50,212 nt of DNA, taken from assembly GCA_045106685.1 (NCBI GenBank), contig JBGCFB010000094.1:1-50212 (forward strand), written 5' to 3'. Below the pieces are notes generated by a model that saw only the letters and a list, made by a program, of their open reading frames with translations, had not been told where the DNA came from and searched no databases. The translations under genes and the position numbers were made by a program. The DNA is from JAUIGE01 sp045106685. Its GTDB lineage: Bacteria > Bacteroidota > Bacteroidia > J057. Below, piece after piece: positions 1 through 7,285 of the stretch; positions within the stretch are counted from its first letter, which is position 1; every line of letters begins with the position of its first letter.

Positions 1-120
1 CTCGCTGTCGCCATTCGGATTGGTAGAAACAACAGCCTTTTCGGTAGTCGTAGTTTCTTCCTGGCTTCCGCAGGCCATGAGTGCGAGACTACAGCATATG
101 ATAATGATGATTCGGAGCAT
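1..120 (-). CDS. Lipoprotein, N-terminal fragment (runs off the window)
   Basis: The minus-strand frame starts at ATG 118-120 and stays open for 40 codons to the window edge. It begins with a short hydrophobic signal (MLRIIIIICCSLALMAC) ending in a lipobox with Cys17 as the lipidated residue. A Gln/Glu/Thr-rich linker follows, typical of mature lipoproteins tethered to the membrane. The functional domain lies outside the window, so no function can be given. It sits downstream of ybaB on the same strand with a 93-nt gap that holds a word-type repeat, so co-transcription is possible but not shown. Confidence 0.75.
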   Translation of the reverse strand, partial: MLRIIIIICCSLALMACGSQEETTTTEKAVVSTNPNGDSE

Positions 121-147
121 GGTGTAAAGTACGTGATTTGATATTGG

Positions 148-207
148 TCACTGCTCATCTTCGCTCTTTTCTAATAGGATCGAGCAGCAAGAATCGAGCA
201 GCGAAGC
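148..207. repeat. Word repeat family A, inverted pair
   Basis: The stretch 178-207 re-uses the words ATCGAGCAGC, AAGA and GCGAAG (GATCGAGCAGC, then AATCGAGCAGCGAAG). The stretch 148-171 carries the same vocabulary on the opposite strand (CACTGCTCATCTTCGCTC), so the two can pair imperfectly. A related copy is at 40444-40480. It lies between the ybaB stop and the start of the lipoprotein gene. Confidence 0.55.
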
Positions 208-213
208 TTTTTA

Positions 214-552
214 TTACTTCATACCCAAACTACCCAAATCCATTCCTGGAATATTAGGCATCATGCCTTCAGTGGCTTTGCCCATTTCTTCTTTGCCTTT
301 TGCTTCGGCTTGTTCGAGGGCCTTGTTGACTGCTGCGGTGATCAAGTCGCTCATCAGCTCGACGTCTTCCTTGTCTACAATCGTAGGGTCAACCTCGATT
401 TTGAGCACTTTGCGATTAGCGTTTGCACGTACGCGGACCATCCCGCCCCCGGCTTCTGCCTCCACCACAATCTTATCCAGGTTAGCTTGTGCATCACGGA
501 TGCGGCCTTGCATTTCCTGAATTTTTCCTAATAAGTCGCTGGGGTTAAACAT
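214..552 (-). CDS. ybaB: YbaB/EbfC family nucleoid-associated protein
   Basis: This 112-residue protein has the YbaB/EbfC length and layout: an N-terminal amphipathic helix (LLGKIQEMQGRIRDAQANLD), a central Gly-rich beta region (EAGGGMVRVRANANRKVLKI) with the family's GxG turn, and a helical part ending in a Gly/Met-rich tail (GMMPNIPGMDLGSLG). Family members are homodimeric tweezer-shaped DNA-binding proteins that coat the nucleoid and affect expression. In many bacteria ybaB lies with dnaX and recR; neither is visible here. The upstream side carries word repeats and a hairpin array instead of a partner gene. Recognition rests on the family pattern read directly from the translation. Confidence 0.92.
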   Translation of the reverse strand: MFNPSDLLGKIQEMQGRIRDAQANLDKIVVEAEAGGGMVRVRANANRKVLKIEVDPTIVDKEDVELMSDLITAAVNKALEQAEAKGKEEMGKATEGMMPNIPGMDLGSLGMK

Positions 553-567
553 GATTGGTATTGTTTC

Positions 568-660
568 GGGTTTTGAGTTGTGTGTTTAGCGTTTTGAGTA
601 AAAATAGGCAAAACTACTGGCTTTTGGCTATTAGTCGTTAGTATTTGGCATTAGAGCCGT
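568..660. repeat. Word repeats of families C and B, adjacent
   Basis: The stretch 568-604 is made of GTTTTGAGT and GTGTTTAG words (family C, also at 7193-7276 and 24498-24536). The stretch 618-659 is made of TTTGGC, TATTAG and CGTTAG words (family B, also at 45020-45160). Both are in the 246-nt gap upstream of ybaB. No ORF or promoter is evident inside them. Confidence 0.55.
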
Positions 661-687
661 TTCAGGCTTTAAGCATTACCTTAGAAA

Positions 688-796
688 GCTTCACTGCCAA
701 GACGAAGTCGAGGCGCTTCACTAAAATCACGAAGTGATTTTGCTTCATTGCATCCTGAAGGGATGCGCTTCACTGTTTTCGCGAAGCGAAAACTTC
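688..796. repeat. Tandem array of four small hairpins with a constant spacer
   Basis: The spacer GCTTCACT (GCTTCATT once) recurs at 688, 715, 742 and 767. After each spacer comes a short palindrome with a GAA-containing apex: GCCAAGAC/GTCGAGGC (two mismatches), AAAATCAC/GTGATTTT (perfect), GCATCC/GGATGC (perfect) and GTTTTCGC/GCGAAAAC (perfect). The stem sequences differ from unit to unit while pairing is kept. The array ends next to the stop codon of the ferredoxin reductase gene. There is no T-tract, so it is not a classical terminator. Confidence 0.7.
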
Positions 797-798
797 CC

Positions 799-1896
799 CT
801 AGCCGAAGTCTACGACGACGCCCTCAGTGAGCGGGTGACTCTGACAAGTAAGGACAAAACCTTCACGCAATTCCTCTTCGCTAAGTCCTTCCGATTCGTC
901 CATCGCTACAACTCCTTTGTGTAAATATGCACGGCATGTCGTACAGATTCCCGACTGACATGCAAAAGGAGGATCAAGCTGCGCAGCGATTGCTGCATCT
1001 AAAATATACTTATCGGAAGAAACCGTTAGCTCATGCTCATCGCCATTGAGACGCACGGTTACCTTCTGACTTTTGAGTTCATACCCTTCGATCGTGCCAT
1101 CATCTTCTTCTTCCGAAAGGGCAGCATTCGCCTCATCTTCAGTAGGTACTGGAGCAGAATAATACTCACGATGCACATCAAAGAAATTCACAGCGTGTCT
1201 TTCCAGTGCCGCTTCAGCAGCATCCATCAAGCCATTAGGGCCACAGAGGTAATACACCTTTTGATGCTCATCCTCCATGAAAACCTTCGAGAGATAATCG
1301 TAGATTTTATCCTTATCCAAACGCCCGGTTGCGCCTTTCCAGTTTTCGGACGGCTTACTCAACACGTGGCGTACAGTAAGGCGCTCGCCGTATTGTTCCT
1401 GAAGCGCTTCAAACTGTTTTCTAAAAATAATTCCTTCCTCGTTTCTGTTTCCGTACCAAAGCGTAACCACTGAATTAGGCTCCAGTTCAAGCACTGTTTT
1501 GGTGATAGACATAAGCGGCGTAATGCCACTACCAGCTCCAATAAGAATGTAATTCTTGGCGTGGTTAGGATCGAGTTCTGCGAAAAAATTGCCGAGTGGC
1601 GGCAGTACTTCGAGTACATCTCCTACCTGTAGATTGTCACGCAGCCAATTAGAAGCACGTCCGTCTTCAACACGCTTGATGGTCACACTGAGGTGCTCAT
1701 CTGTCAAGGGAGAACTGGATAGCGAAAAGGCCCTTCGCAAATCTTCACCATTTACATTCACCTTAAGGGTAAGGTATTGGCCTGGTTTGAAATTGCTGAA
1801 CTGAGGATCTTTGGGTTTTGGAAAAACCAGCGTGTAAGCATCCGGAGTTTCGTCAATGATGTTCAGTACTGTAAGCGGTCGAAAAGAGATAGCCAT
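799..1896 (-). CDS. Ferredoxin--NAD(P)H reductase with C-terminal 2Fe-2S domain (PaaE-like)
   Basis: This 365-residue cytoplasmic flavoprotein has three modules. The FAD-binding barrel carries RRAFSLSSSP near residues 55-64. The nucleotide-binding domain carries ILIGAGSGITPLMS near 117-130. A plant-type ferredoxin domain at the C-terminus has iron-sulfur ligands C313, C318, C321 and C351. This order is that of PaaE, the reductase of phenylacetyl-CoA epoxidase, and of related one-component electron-transfer reductases that pass electrons from NAD(P)H through FAD and 2Fe-2S to an oxygenase. No paaABCD genes are nearby, so the partner is unknown, and many Bacteroidota carry solitary copies. It is transcribed divergently from the CNNM gene. 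Confidence 0.88.
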   Translation of the reverse strand: MAISFRPLTVLNIIDETPDAYTLVFPKPKDPQFSNFKPGQYLTLKVNVNGEDLRRAFSLSSSPLTDEHLSVTIKRVEDGRASNWLRDNLQVGDVLEVLPPLGNFFAELDPNHAKNYILIGAGSGITPLMSITKTVLELEPNSVVTLWYGNRNEEGIIFRKQFEALQEQYGERLTVRHVLSKPSENWKGATGRLDKDKIYDYLSKVFMEDEHQKVYYLCGPNGLMDAAEAALERHAVNFFDVHREYYSAPVPTEDEANAALSEEEDDGTIEGYELKSQKVTVRLNGDEHELTVSSDKYILDAAIAAQLDPPFACQSGICTTCRAYLHKGVVAMDESEGLSEEELREGFVLTCQSHPLTEGVVVDFG

Positions 1897-1922
1897 CGCG
1901 TTTGAATTTTGTGCGAATTTAC

Positions 1923-1952
1923 AAAAAAGACTAACACTCGTTAGCCTTTTTT
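1923..1952. other. Terminator-like hairpin between divergent genes
   Basis: AAAAAAG-A-CTAAC, loop ACTC, GTTAG-C-CTTTTTT forms a stem of 12 pairs with one internal mismatch. Its A and T tails would make it look like a bidirectional terminator. It lies between two divergent starts (1896 and 1985), where no upstream gene needs terminating. A near-consensus -7 box (TAACTTCG, 1972-1979) follows it just before the 1985 start. An attenuator or operator role is only inference. Confidence 0.45.
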
Positions 1953-1984
1953 ATAAGAATGACTTTTCCTCGTAACTTCGCGGC

Positions 1985-3040
1985 ATGACCCTGTTAATTC
2001 TGTTTTTCCTATTATCGATTGCCTTCTCCTTTTTATGTTCAATATTGGAGGCTGTTTTGCTGAGTATCACTCCGAGCTATGTACAGCGAAAAGTGTCTGA
2101 AGGAGGGCCTACGGGCGCTTTGCTCCAGGAATATAAAAAGGATATCGATCGTCCGCTTTCTGCTATTCTTACACTCAATACGATCGCACACACAGTTGGT
2201 GCCATCGGCGTGGGTGCTCAGGCGGGCGAAGTTTTTGGTTCACATTCCATTGAACTTGGGCCACTTAGCCTTTCGTATGAAGCAATCGTAGCCAGTGTGA
2301 TGACCTTGGCGATTTTGATTTTGTCTGAAATCATCCCTAAAACAATCGGTGCCAATAGTTGGCAGAAGCTCGCGCCTTTTACTGTACGTACCTTACAGAT
2401 ATTACTTTGGATTCTGTCGCCACTCGTATGGCTCAGTCAGCTTATTACAAAGTCTTTGAAAAAGGACACAGACAAACCGGTTTTGAGCAGAGCTGACTTT
2501 TTGGCGATGACTCAAGTTGGTGGAAGCAGCGGTGCTATCGATGAAGGCGAGCAGCGTATTATTGATAATTTGCTCAATTTCGAAAAACTTACCGTCCGCG
2601 ATATCATGACTCCTAAACCAGTGATGTTTATGGGGCATGCTGACGAAACATTACGAAGCTTTTTTGACACGCACACTCCGATAAGATTTAGCCGTATTCC
2701 TGTTTTTGGAGAAACGCGCGATCATATTGAAGGACTGCTCTTAAAGGATGAGCTGTTGGCGGCTTTGGTACATGGAAAAGATACCGAGACACTTGGCAGT
2801 ATCCAGCGCCCGATTACTATGGTATTGGACAATACGCCTTTGCCAGCCCTTTTTGCAAAACTTACTGAAGAGCGTACCCATATGGCTATCGCAACCGATG
2901 AGTTTGGTAGCGTAGTGGGATTGGTAAGTCAGGAAGACTTATTCGAGACCTTGTTGGGAATGGAAATTGTGGATGAATTTGATAATGTAGAGGACTTGCA
3001 AGATCTGGCTCGCGAACGTTGGAAGTCGCGCAATCAATAG
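1985..3040 (+). CDS. CNNM/DUF21 transmembrane protein with CBS pair
   Basis: This 351-residue inner-membrane protein opens with a DUF21/CNNM transporter domain (residues about 1-180): a hydrophobic start, the small-residue helix TIAHTVGAIGVGA, and the conserved SEIIPKTIGA motif. A tandem CBS pair follows at about 205-325 (DIMTPK, FSRIPVFGETRDHIEGLL, then THMAIATDEFGSVVGLVSQEDL). Family members (CorC/YfjD/CNNM) are linked to Mg2+ or Co2+ efflux, with CBS domains sensing Mg-ATP. The C-terminal CorC_HlyC domain of longer relatives is absent. The start is followed at once by a membrane segment. Its 3' end overlaps the convergent small gene by 7 nt. Confidence 0.9.
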   Translation: MTLLILFFLLSIAFSFLCSILEAVLLSITPSYVQRKVSEGGPTGALLQEYKKDIDRPLSAILTLNTIAHTVGAIGVGAQAGEVFGSHSIELGPLSLSYEAIVASVMTLAILILSEIIPKTIGANSWQKLAPFTVRTLQILLWILSPLVWLSQLITKSLKKDTDKPVLSRADFLAMTQVGGSSGAIDEGEQRIIDNLLNFEKLTVRDIMTPKPVMFMGHADETLRSFFDTHTPIRFSRIPVFGETRDHIEGLLLKDELLAALVHGKDTETLGSIQRPITMVLDNTPLPALFAKLTEERTHMAIATDEFGSVVGLVSQEDLFETLLGMEIVDEFDNVEDLQDLARERWKSRNQ

Positions 3041-3396
3041 CGTTTTTTCTTGCTGGATTTACAGCCACCTGTCCAATCCATATTGGCGGCCCAGTCCATA
3101 CCGCAGCCTTCGGCCCATTGTTGCATGCGCGCTTCCCAGTCGGCGTAGCGTTTCTTATTGTATTCGCGTCGCTCTGCCTGATGCATGGCGATACGCGCTT
3201 TGTTTTCCATCGACGAATCGTGCAAAATCTGGGCAACTGAAGCAGCAAAACGAACTCCAGCCTGGGCAGCCTTTTTGGCTTTTGGTACAAAATCTTCCTG
3301 AAAATCAAATTGAGGCTGTGGCTCTGATTCAACTTCAGGGGGAATTTCTTCAAATACCCGAATCTCAATAAAGGGGTTGTTGTCGTAAGCTTCCAT
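3034..3396 (-). CDS. Small hypothetical protein
   Basis: This 120-residue protein is not recognised. The N-terminal third is acidic and Pro/Glu-rich (EEIPPEVESEPQPQFDF). The middle looks helical (KAKKAAQAGVRFAASVAQIL), and the C-terminus has Trp and Cys residues before a basic end (SSKKKRY). There is no signal peptide or membrane segment, so it is probably cytoplasmic. It ends inside the last codons of the convergent CNNM gene. A competing frame on the same strand (2886-3368) runs far into CNNM and is less likely. Existence as a gene is likely but not certain. Confidence 0.6.
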   Translation of the reverse strand: MEAYDNNPFIEIRVFEEIPPEVESEPQPQFDFQEDFVPKAKKAAQAGVRFAASVAQILHDSSMENKARIAMHQAERREYNKKRYADWEARMQQWAEGCGMDWAANMDWTGGCKSSKKKRY

Positions 3397-3532
3397 ATGG
3401 CGATGTCGTCGTTTGTGTGTGGACTGACAATACGCGAAGATAGCGCCAGAGGCTACGCTCGGTCACTCGCAAATCTGCGAAATGACCAATATTCTAGATG
3501 AAATCACCTATTCTGTGAGTGGAAAGATCATA

Positions 3533-3561
3533 GTAGAAAATTTAAGCTTGAAATTTTCTAC
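3533..3561 (-). terminator. Perfect 11-bp inverted repeat directly after a stop codon
   Basis: GTAGAAAATTT (3533-3543) and AAATTTTCTAC (3551-3561) pair perfectly around a 7-nt loop. The repeat abuts the stop codon (3562-3564) of the giant surface-protein gene. There is no strong U-tract after it, so terminator function is likely by position rather than by canonical form. Confidence 0.5.
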
Positions 3562-6500
3562 TCATATCACCACGATTCGTCCATAATGCCGCACAGGCCC
3601 ATCCAACATATACAGATAAACCCCAGGTTTCAGCGTACCTTTCTCAATGAGAAACGACTCGCCTTGCGTAGTTGGATAGCTGCGCACTTCGCGACCTTGG
3701 AGGTCAAAGAGCTTCAAGCCGAAAGGCTTCTGGCGAGGATTCGCGAAGCGAATTTCGGAGGTGCTTGTCACCGGATTGGGGGCGACGCTTACGGAGCGGG
3801 CGAAGGCTGTGGGGTCGAGGCCGACGGTGAGGCCGATGGTTTCATAACTCGTGTCTGCGCCGCAGCTATTGCCTACGATAAGTTGGACCTGATATTGGCC
3901 GCCGTTGAGGTAGTAGTGATAGGCGTCTTTGCCTTTGGCGGTGGTGCCGTCACCGAAGTCCCAATGCCAGTAGGCGTGACCTGCTTTGCCAGCAAAGTCC
4001 ACCCAATGCGGAAGTGGGTAGCTGGTGGCGAAAGTGGCGTCCGGCGCACCATCGACTTGCACATCGAAGGTGTAATCAACGCTCAACGTGGTCGCGTCTG
4101 ATATAGTAACCGTATAGCGGCCGCTGCTGTCTGGAGCCCAGCTTGCGCTGCGGCTTTTTGTATCTGTTTCGAGATCACCATTTGACCACAAAAATGTAAA
4201 GGGTGGAACGCCTGATTCAACTTTTATCGTGATGCTATCTCCTTCACAAATAGATGAAGAGTCTTTGCGGCTGATCTGCATGGGAAGCGCCATCGTGCGT
4301 AGGCAAGTATTGGTGATGACGGGCTTATTAAAATCAAAATATATGGCCGCTTTATTCTTAATCTCGTCACCAGGTAAAAGGCCCTTTTTTCTATCTAACG
4401 AAAAGGAAACAAAGCCCTGACTCTCCGCCAAATTTGTGGTAGAGTCGGGGAGTAAAATATTATCAAAACGCACCGTCAAATACCGATCGTCGCGCAGCTC
4501 CATCGTATAGGGATGACTCGCACCAATCATTTGTAACGTATTGATATCCAGTATGCTATCATCGAGCGTGTCTCTAATTACAACAAAGAAGGCAGTATCA
4601 TTTCCGGTGTTTTGAAAACGCACGGTGTACACGATATTTTCTTCTTCTGGCAGGAGCCATCCTTCGTCTTCTCGTTGGAAAGGAAAGGCGCGTTTGTCGT
4701 TGGGGTCAAAGGAGCCGGTCATTTCACGTGGCATTACAAACCGATTATTGGCGAGCATCGTGTCATTTGATGCGTTGACAACCCAGGATGTGTCATGTAT
4801 GGGAGTTCCCAAGCTAGCGTTACGGCTTATTTTTGAATAAACCCTCGCTGTAAATATTGTTCCAGAAGCTAATTTTGGGAAGTCCCATTCGAGCGTTCTT
4901 TTCACAGGGTCATAGCGATCATACATGGGCTCAGTTCGCTGGAAATTAAACATCGTATCGTACTTCCATATCAATGTTCCAGCAGAAGGTAAAGTCCCAA
5001 TATTTTGTGCAAAAACAAGAATCCTATTATCGAACCCTGGTCTGGAACCACCTGGAGAATATATTGTCGAAATATCATGTACAGAATCTATTGCATAGGC
5101 AATATTTCGTTTGATAAGCATTCCAAGAGAGTCCATACGAATACTATCTATTCCATTTGATAGACAATGAGGGCGCTTATATGGATTCGTGGTATCCGCA
5201 TATAGAAACACCGTAGTATCAGCATGATATGAAGGCAGACTATATTCCCCATTTATGTCTGTCAAGACTGACCATGAACTTTGTAGATGCACTCTCATAT
5301 TCGCCATAGGCGGTTCTCCAGCATCGTACTGACAATTTTTATTTACATCATAAAATGCTTTCCCATACACGATATTAAAACAAGAATCGGGATAGGGAAT
5401 TTTCCAGGCACCGTTGCGGGGGCAGCCGTTTGCATCAAAAACCGTTACGCTGTATCCATTTCCTGCTGTGGTGTTGAGTAAAAAAGCGCTGGTATCGCCG
5501 GTGTTCCATTGGTAGGTGTAAGGAGCGGTGCCTCCTGCGATGGAAAGATTGATCGCGCCTAGCGTATCATTGCAACCGGGTTGGATAAAGGAAGGTGTGA
5601 TGACCATATTGCTTCCTTGCAGCGTGAAGGTTCGGTTGAGACTGTCGCCTGATTGATCCGTTACGGTGAGGCCGTATAGCCCCGGCTTGAGACCTGAAAT
5701 ACCAGACGTCGTATCGCCGGTGCTCCACCGATATTGGTACGGAGACCGCCCACCGAAAAATGATGTTACCTGGATCGAGCCATTGGAGGAATCACAGGCA
5801 GCGTAGGTGATATTAGCATCGATACAAAACTTGCTGACTTCAACGACAATCGTGCGATTGGCTTTACCCGGAATCGGGCAATATTGATCGGTGGCTTTGA
5901 TAGGAATGTGGAATCTGCCAATAGCCGTTGGAGACCAGTTAAGGCCAATCATTCGGGGATTGGTTCCCATCATGGCGACATTTAGTCCTGGTACCGCCGT
6001 TGAGTCAATTTCAATGGTAAGGGTATCGCCAAGGTCAGGCTCAAAAGCTCGCAGCGACACACTAAACGAATTTCCAACGCAGGCTTGCACCACATAATCA
6101 CGGGAACTCATCGCTCCTGACACAAGGCTGAAGTTATCCAGAACCGGAGGGTTATTTCCTCCGCAGTTCATAACGTTAACTTGAACATCACTGGAAGTAG
6201 TACCCAAGGAAATACCATTGCGAAACTCTTCTACTTCGACACAAATAACACCAATAACCTGATTCCCAGGATTGGGTAAGATCGAAAGGTCGCCTGTTTG
6301 GGAGTTGACGGATATGTTCCAACTGGGACCGAGTGGGCTTGTCGGACTAAAGCCCGGATCATAACCAATAGTGGTATTTCTACCAACGAAACATGGCCCT
6401 AGTCGATAAACTAATGAGTCTCCATCTGGATCATAGGCCTGATAGCTTACTACAGTAGGTTTACCTGTACATATGTAGGTATCTGGATCATGAAGAAATT

Positions 6501-7035
6501 GAGGGCTACTGTTGCAGGGATTAAGCGATAGATTGACACTCGAGAACATTCCGTCATTCGCAGCTCCAGAAGTAATGAGACCATTTCTACAGCAAGTAAG
6601 CCAACTAATATCGTATTCTGTGCATCCTGTATTGGAAAAGTCTATAGTAGTTGTTGCAAGGTAGTCTAAAGCCCCATGTATTGCAGTGGGGGCTCCAAAA
6701 GGGAAAACACGACAACCAGTGATAACTGAAGCACACACCGGTGTAATTTCTGTGTAACTGATAAGTTGCCAATTAGAGATCGTTACAGGATCAGTGCAGG
6801 TAGAGCCCGGTACCTTGGGATTAATCAGGATATAGGGCATAGGGAGTTGGCCTGGGGGTGGCCCTCCTAATCCAACCAACCCGTAACAATCCATATACAT
6901 ATGAAAATAAAACACGACAGTGTCGCGGCCTATGCATTCGTACGACACATGCGTACCCATAACATGCGTAGCACGCATATCATGAGCACACACCATCAGT
7001 AGGGGTAACAGAAACAACAGGTAAAGATTTTTCAT
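3562..7035 (-). CDS. Giant T9SS-secreted surface protein with SprB-like repeats and PKD domain (paralog 1)
   Basis: The start is placed at ATG 7033-7035, because a signal peptide (MKNLYLLFLLPLLMVCAHDM) begins there with AAGG upstream; the 26 extra upstream codons lack a signal. The protein has 1157 residues. It opens with THVMGTHVSYECI, a Cys-rich start common in large Bacteroidota surface proteins, and a DPDGDSLVYRL calcium-binding-type motif. Two SprB-like repeats (GGRSPYQYRWSTGDTT; GGTAPYTYQWNTGDTS) come next, then a carboxypeptidase-like module (CFNIVYGKAFYDVNKNCQYD), a conserved-repeat domain (PNDKRAFPFQ...YTVRFQNTGNDTAF), a further Ig-like repeat, a PKD domain (WHWDFGDGT) and a type A sorting domain (VAPNPVTSTSEIRF...GVYLYML). 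It is probably an adhesin or mucin-like surface filament. It is a tandem paralog of the gene at 7286-10777. Confidence 0.85.
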   Translation of the reverse strand: MKNLYLLFLLPLLMVCAHDMRATHVMGTHVSYECIGRDTVVFYFHMYMDCYGLVGLGGPPPGQLPMPYILINPKVPGSTCTDPVTISNWQLISYTEITPVCASVITGCRVFPFGAPTAIHGALDYLATTTIDFSNTGCTEYDISWLTCCRNGLITSGAANDGMFSSVNLSLNPCNSSPQFLHDPDTYICTGKPTVVSYQAYDPDGDSLVYRLGPCFVGRNTTIGYDPGFSPTSPLGPSWNISVNSQTGDLSILPNPGNQVIGVICVEVEEFRNGISLGTTSSDVQVNVMNCGGNNPPVLDNFSLVSGAMSSRDYVVQACVGNSFSVSLRAFEPDLGDTLTIEIDSTAVPGLNVAMMGTNPRMIGLNWSPTAIGRFHIPIKATDQYCPIPGKANRTIVVEVSKFCIDANITYAACDSSNGSIQVTSFFGGRSPYQYRWSTGDTTSGISGLKPGLYGLTVTDQSGDSLNRTFTLQGSNMVITPSFIQPGCNDTLGAINLSIAGGTAPYTYQWNTGDTSAFLLNTTAGNGYSVTVFDANGCPRNGAWKIPYPDSCFNIVYGKAFYDVNKNCQYDAGEPPMANMRVHLQSSWSVLTDINGEYSLPSYHADTTVFLYADTTNPYKRPHCLSNGIDSIRMDSLGMLIKRNIAYAIDSVHDISTIYSPGGSRPGFDNRILVFAQNIGTLPSAGTLIWKYDTMFNFQRTEPMYDRYDPVKRTLEWDFPKLASGTIFTARVYSKISRNASLGTPIHDTSWVVNASNDTMLANNRFVMPREMTGSFDPNDKRAFPFQREDEGWLLPEEENIVYTVRFQNTGNDTAFFVVIRDTLDDSILDINTLQMIGASHPYTMELRDDRYLTVRFDNILLPDSTTNLAESQGFVSFSLDRKKGLLPGDEIKNKAAIYFDFNKPVITNTCLRTMALPMQISRKDSSSICEGDSITIKVESGVPPFTFLWSNGDLETDTKSRSASWAPDSSGRYTVTISDATTLSVDYTFDVQVDGAPDATFATSYPLPHWVDFAGKAGHAYWHWDFGDGTTAKGKDAYHYYLNGGQYQVQLIVGNSCGADTSYETIGLTVGLDPTAFARSVSVAPNPVTSTSEIRFANPRQKPFGLKLFDLQGREVRSYPTTQGESFLIEKGTLKPGVYLYMLDGPVRHYGRIVVI

Positions 7036-7112
7036 AACCAACCTTGCCATGAGGGTTTTGAATTTGGTGATGGATTCAAATACGCACCTACACGGACTAT
7101 TTGCCAAAAACA

Positions 7113-7146
7113 AAAATTCCCCTTTCTGAAAAGAAAGAGGAATTTT
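7113..7146 (-). terminator. Rho-independent terminator of the second giant gene
   Basis: Arms 7113-7126 and 7133-7146 (AAAATTCCCCTTTC / GAAAGAGGAATTTT) pair with one mismatch around a 6-nt loop. Read on the minus strand the hairpin is followed by TGTTTTTGG. It separates the two tandem paralogs, so each is probably transcribed on its own. Confidence 0.7.
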
Positions 7147-7192
7147 GATTGAGGGATGTGTAACAGAAAAAAGAGGTTTTACTATAAATTTC

Positions 7193-7276
7193 GAGTTAAG
7201 TGTCAGGTGTTTAGAGTTATAAAATAATGTGTTCTTATATGCTAATGGTCAACTCAGAACACGAAACACTCAACTC
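7193..7276. repeat. Word repeat family C as an inverted pair
   Basis: Arm 7193-7218 and the reverse complement of arm 7251-7276 are both 26 nt. They share the frame GAGTT-n-AGTGT-nnn-GTGTT-nn-GAGTT and match at 20 of 26 positions; all mismatches fall in the gaps between the words. The pair starts 10 nt beyond the stop codon of the 7286-10777 gene. Confidence 0.65.
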
Positions 7277-7285
7277 AAAATAGTT

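Noticed and set aside
688..796. CRISPR array
   Set aside because: The units are about 26 nt in total, the variable part is itself palindromic, there are only four units and no cas gene is near.
2886..3368. 160-codon minus-strand frame overlapping CNNM
   Set aside because: It runs well into the CNNM gene and has the composition of an out-of-frame shadow; the 3034-3396 frame fits better.
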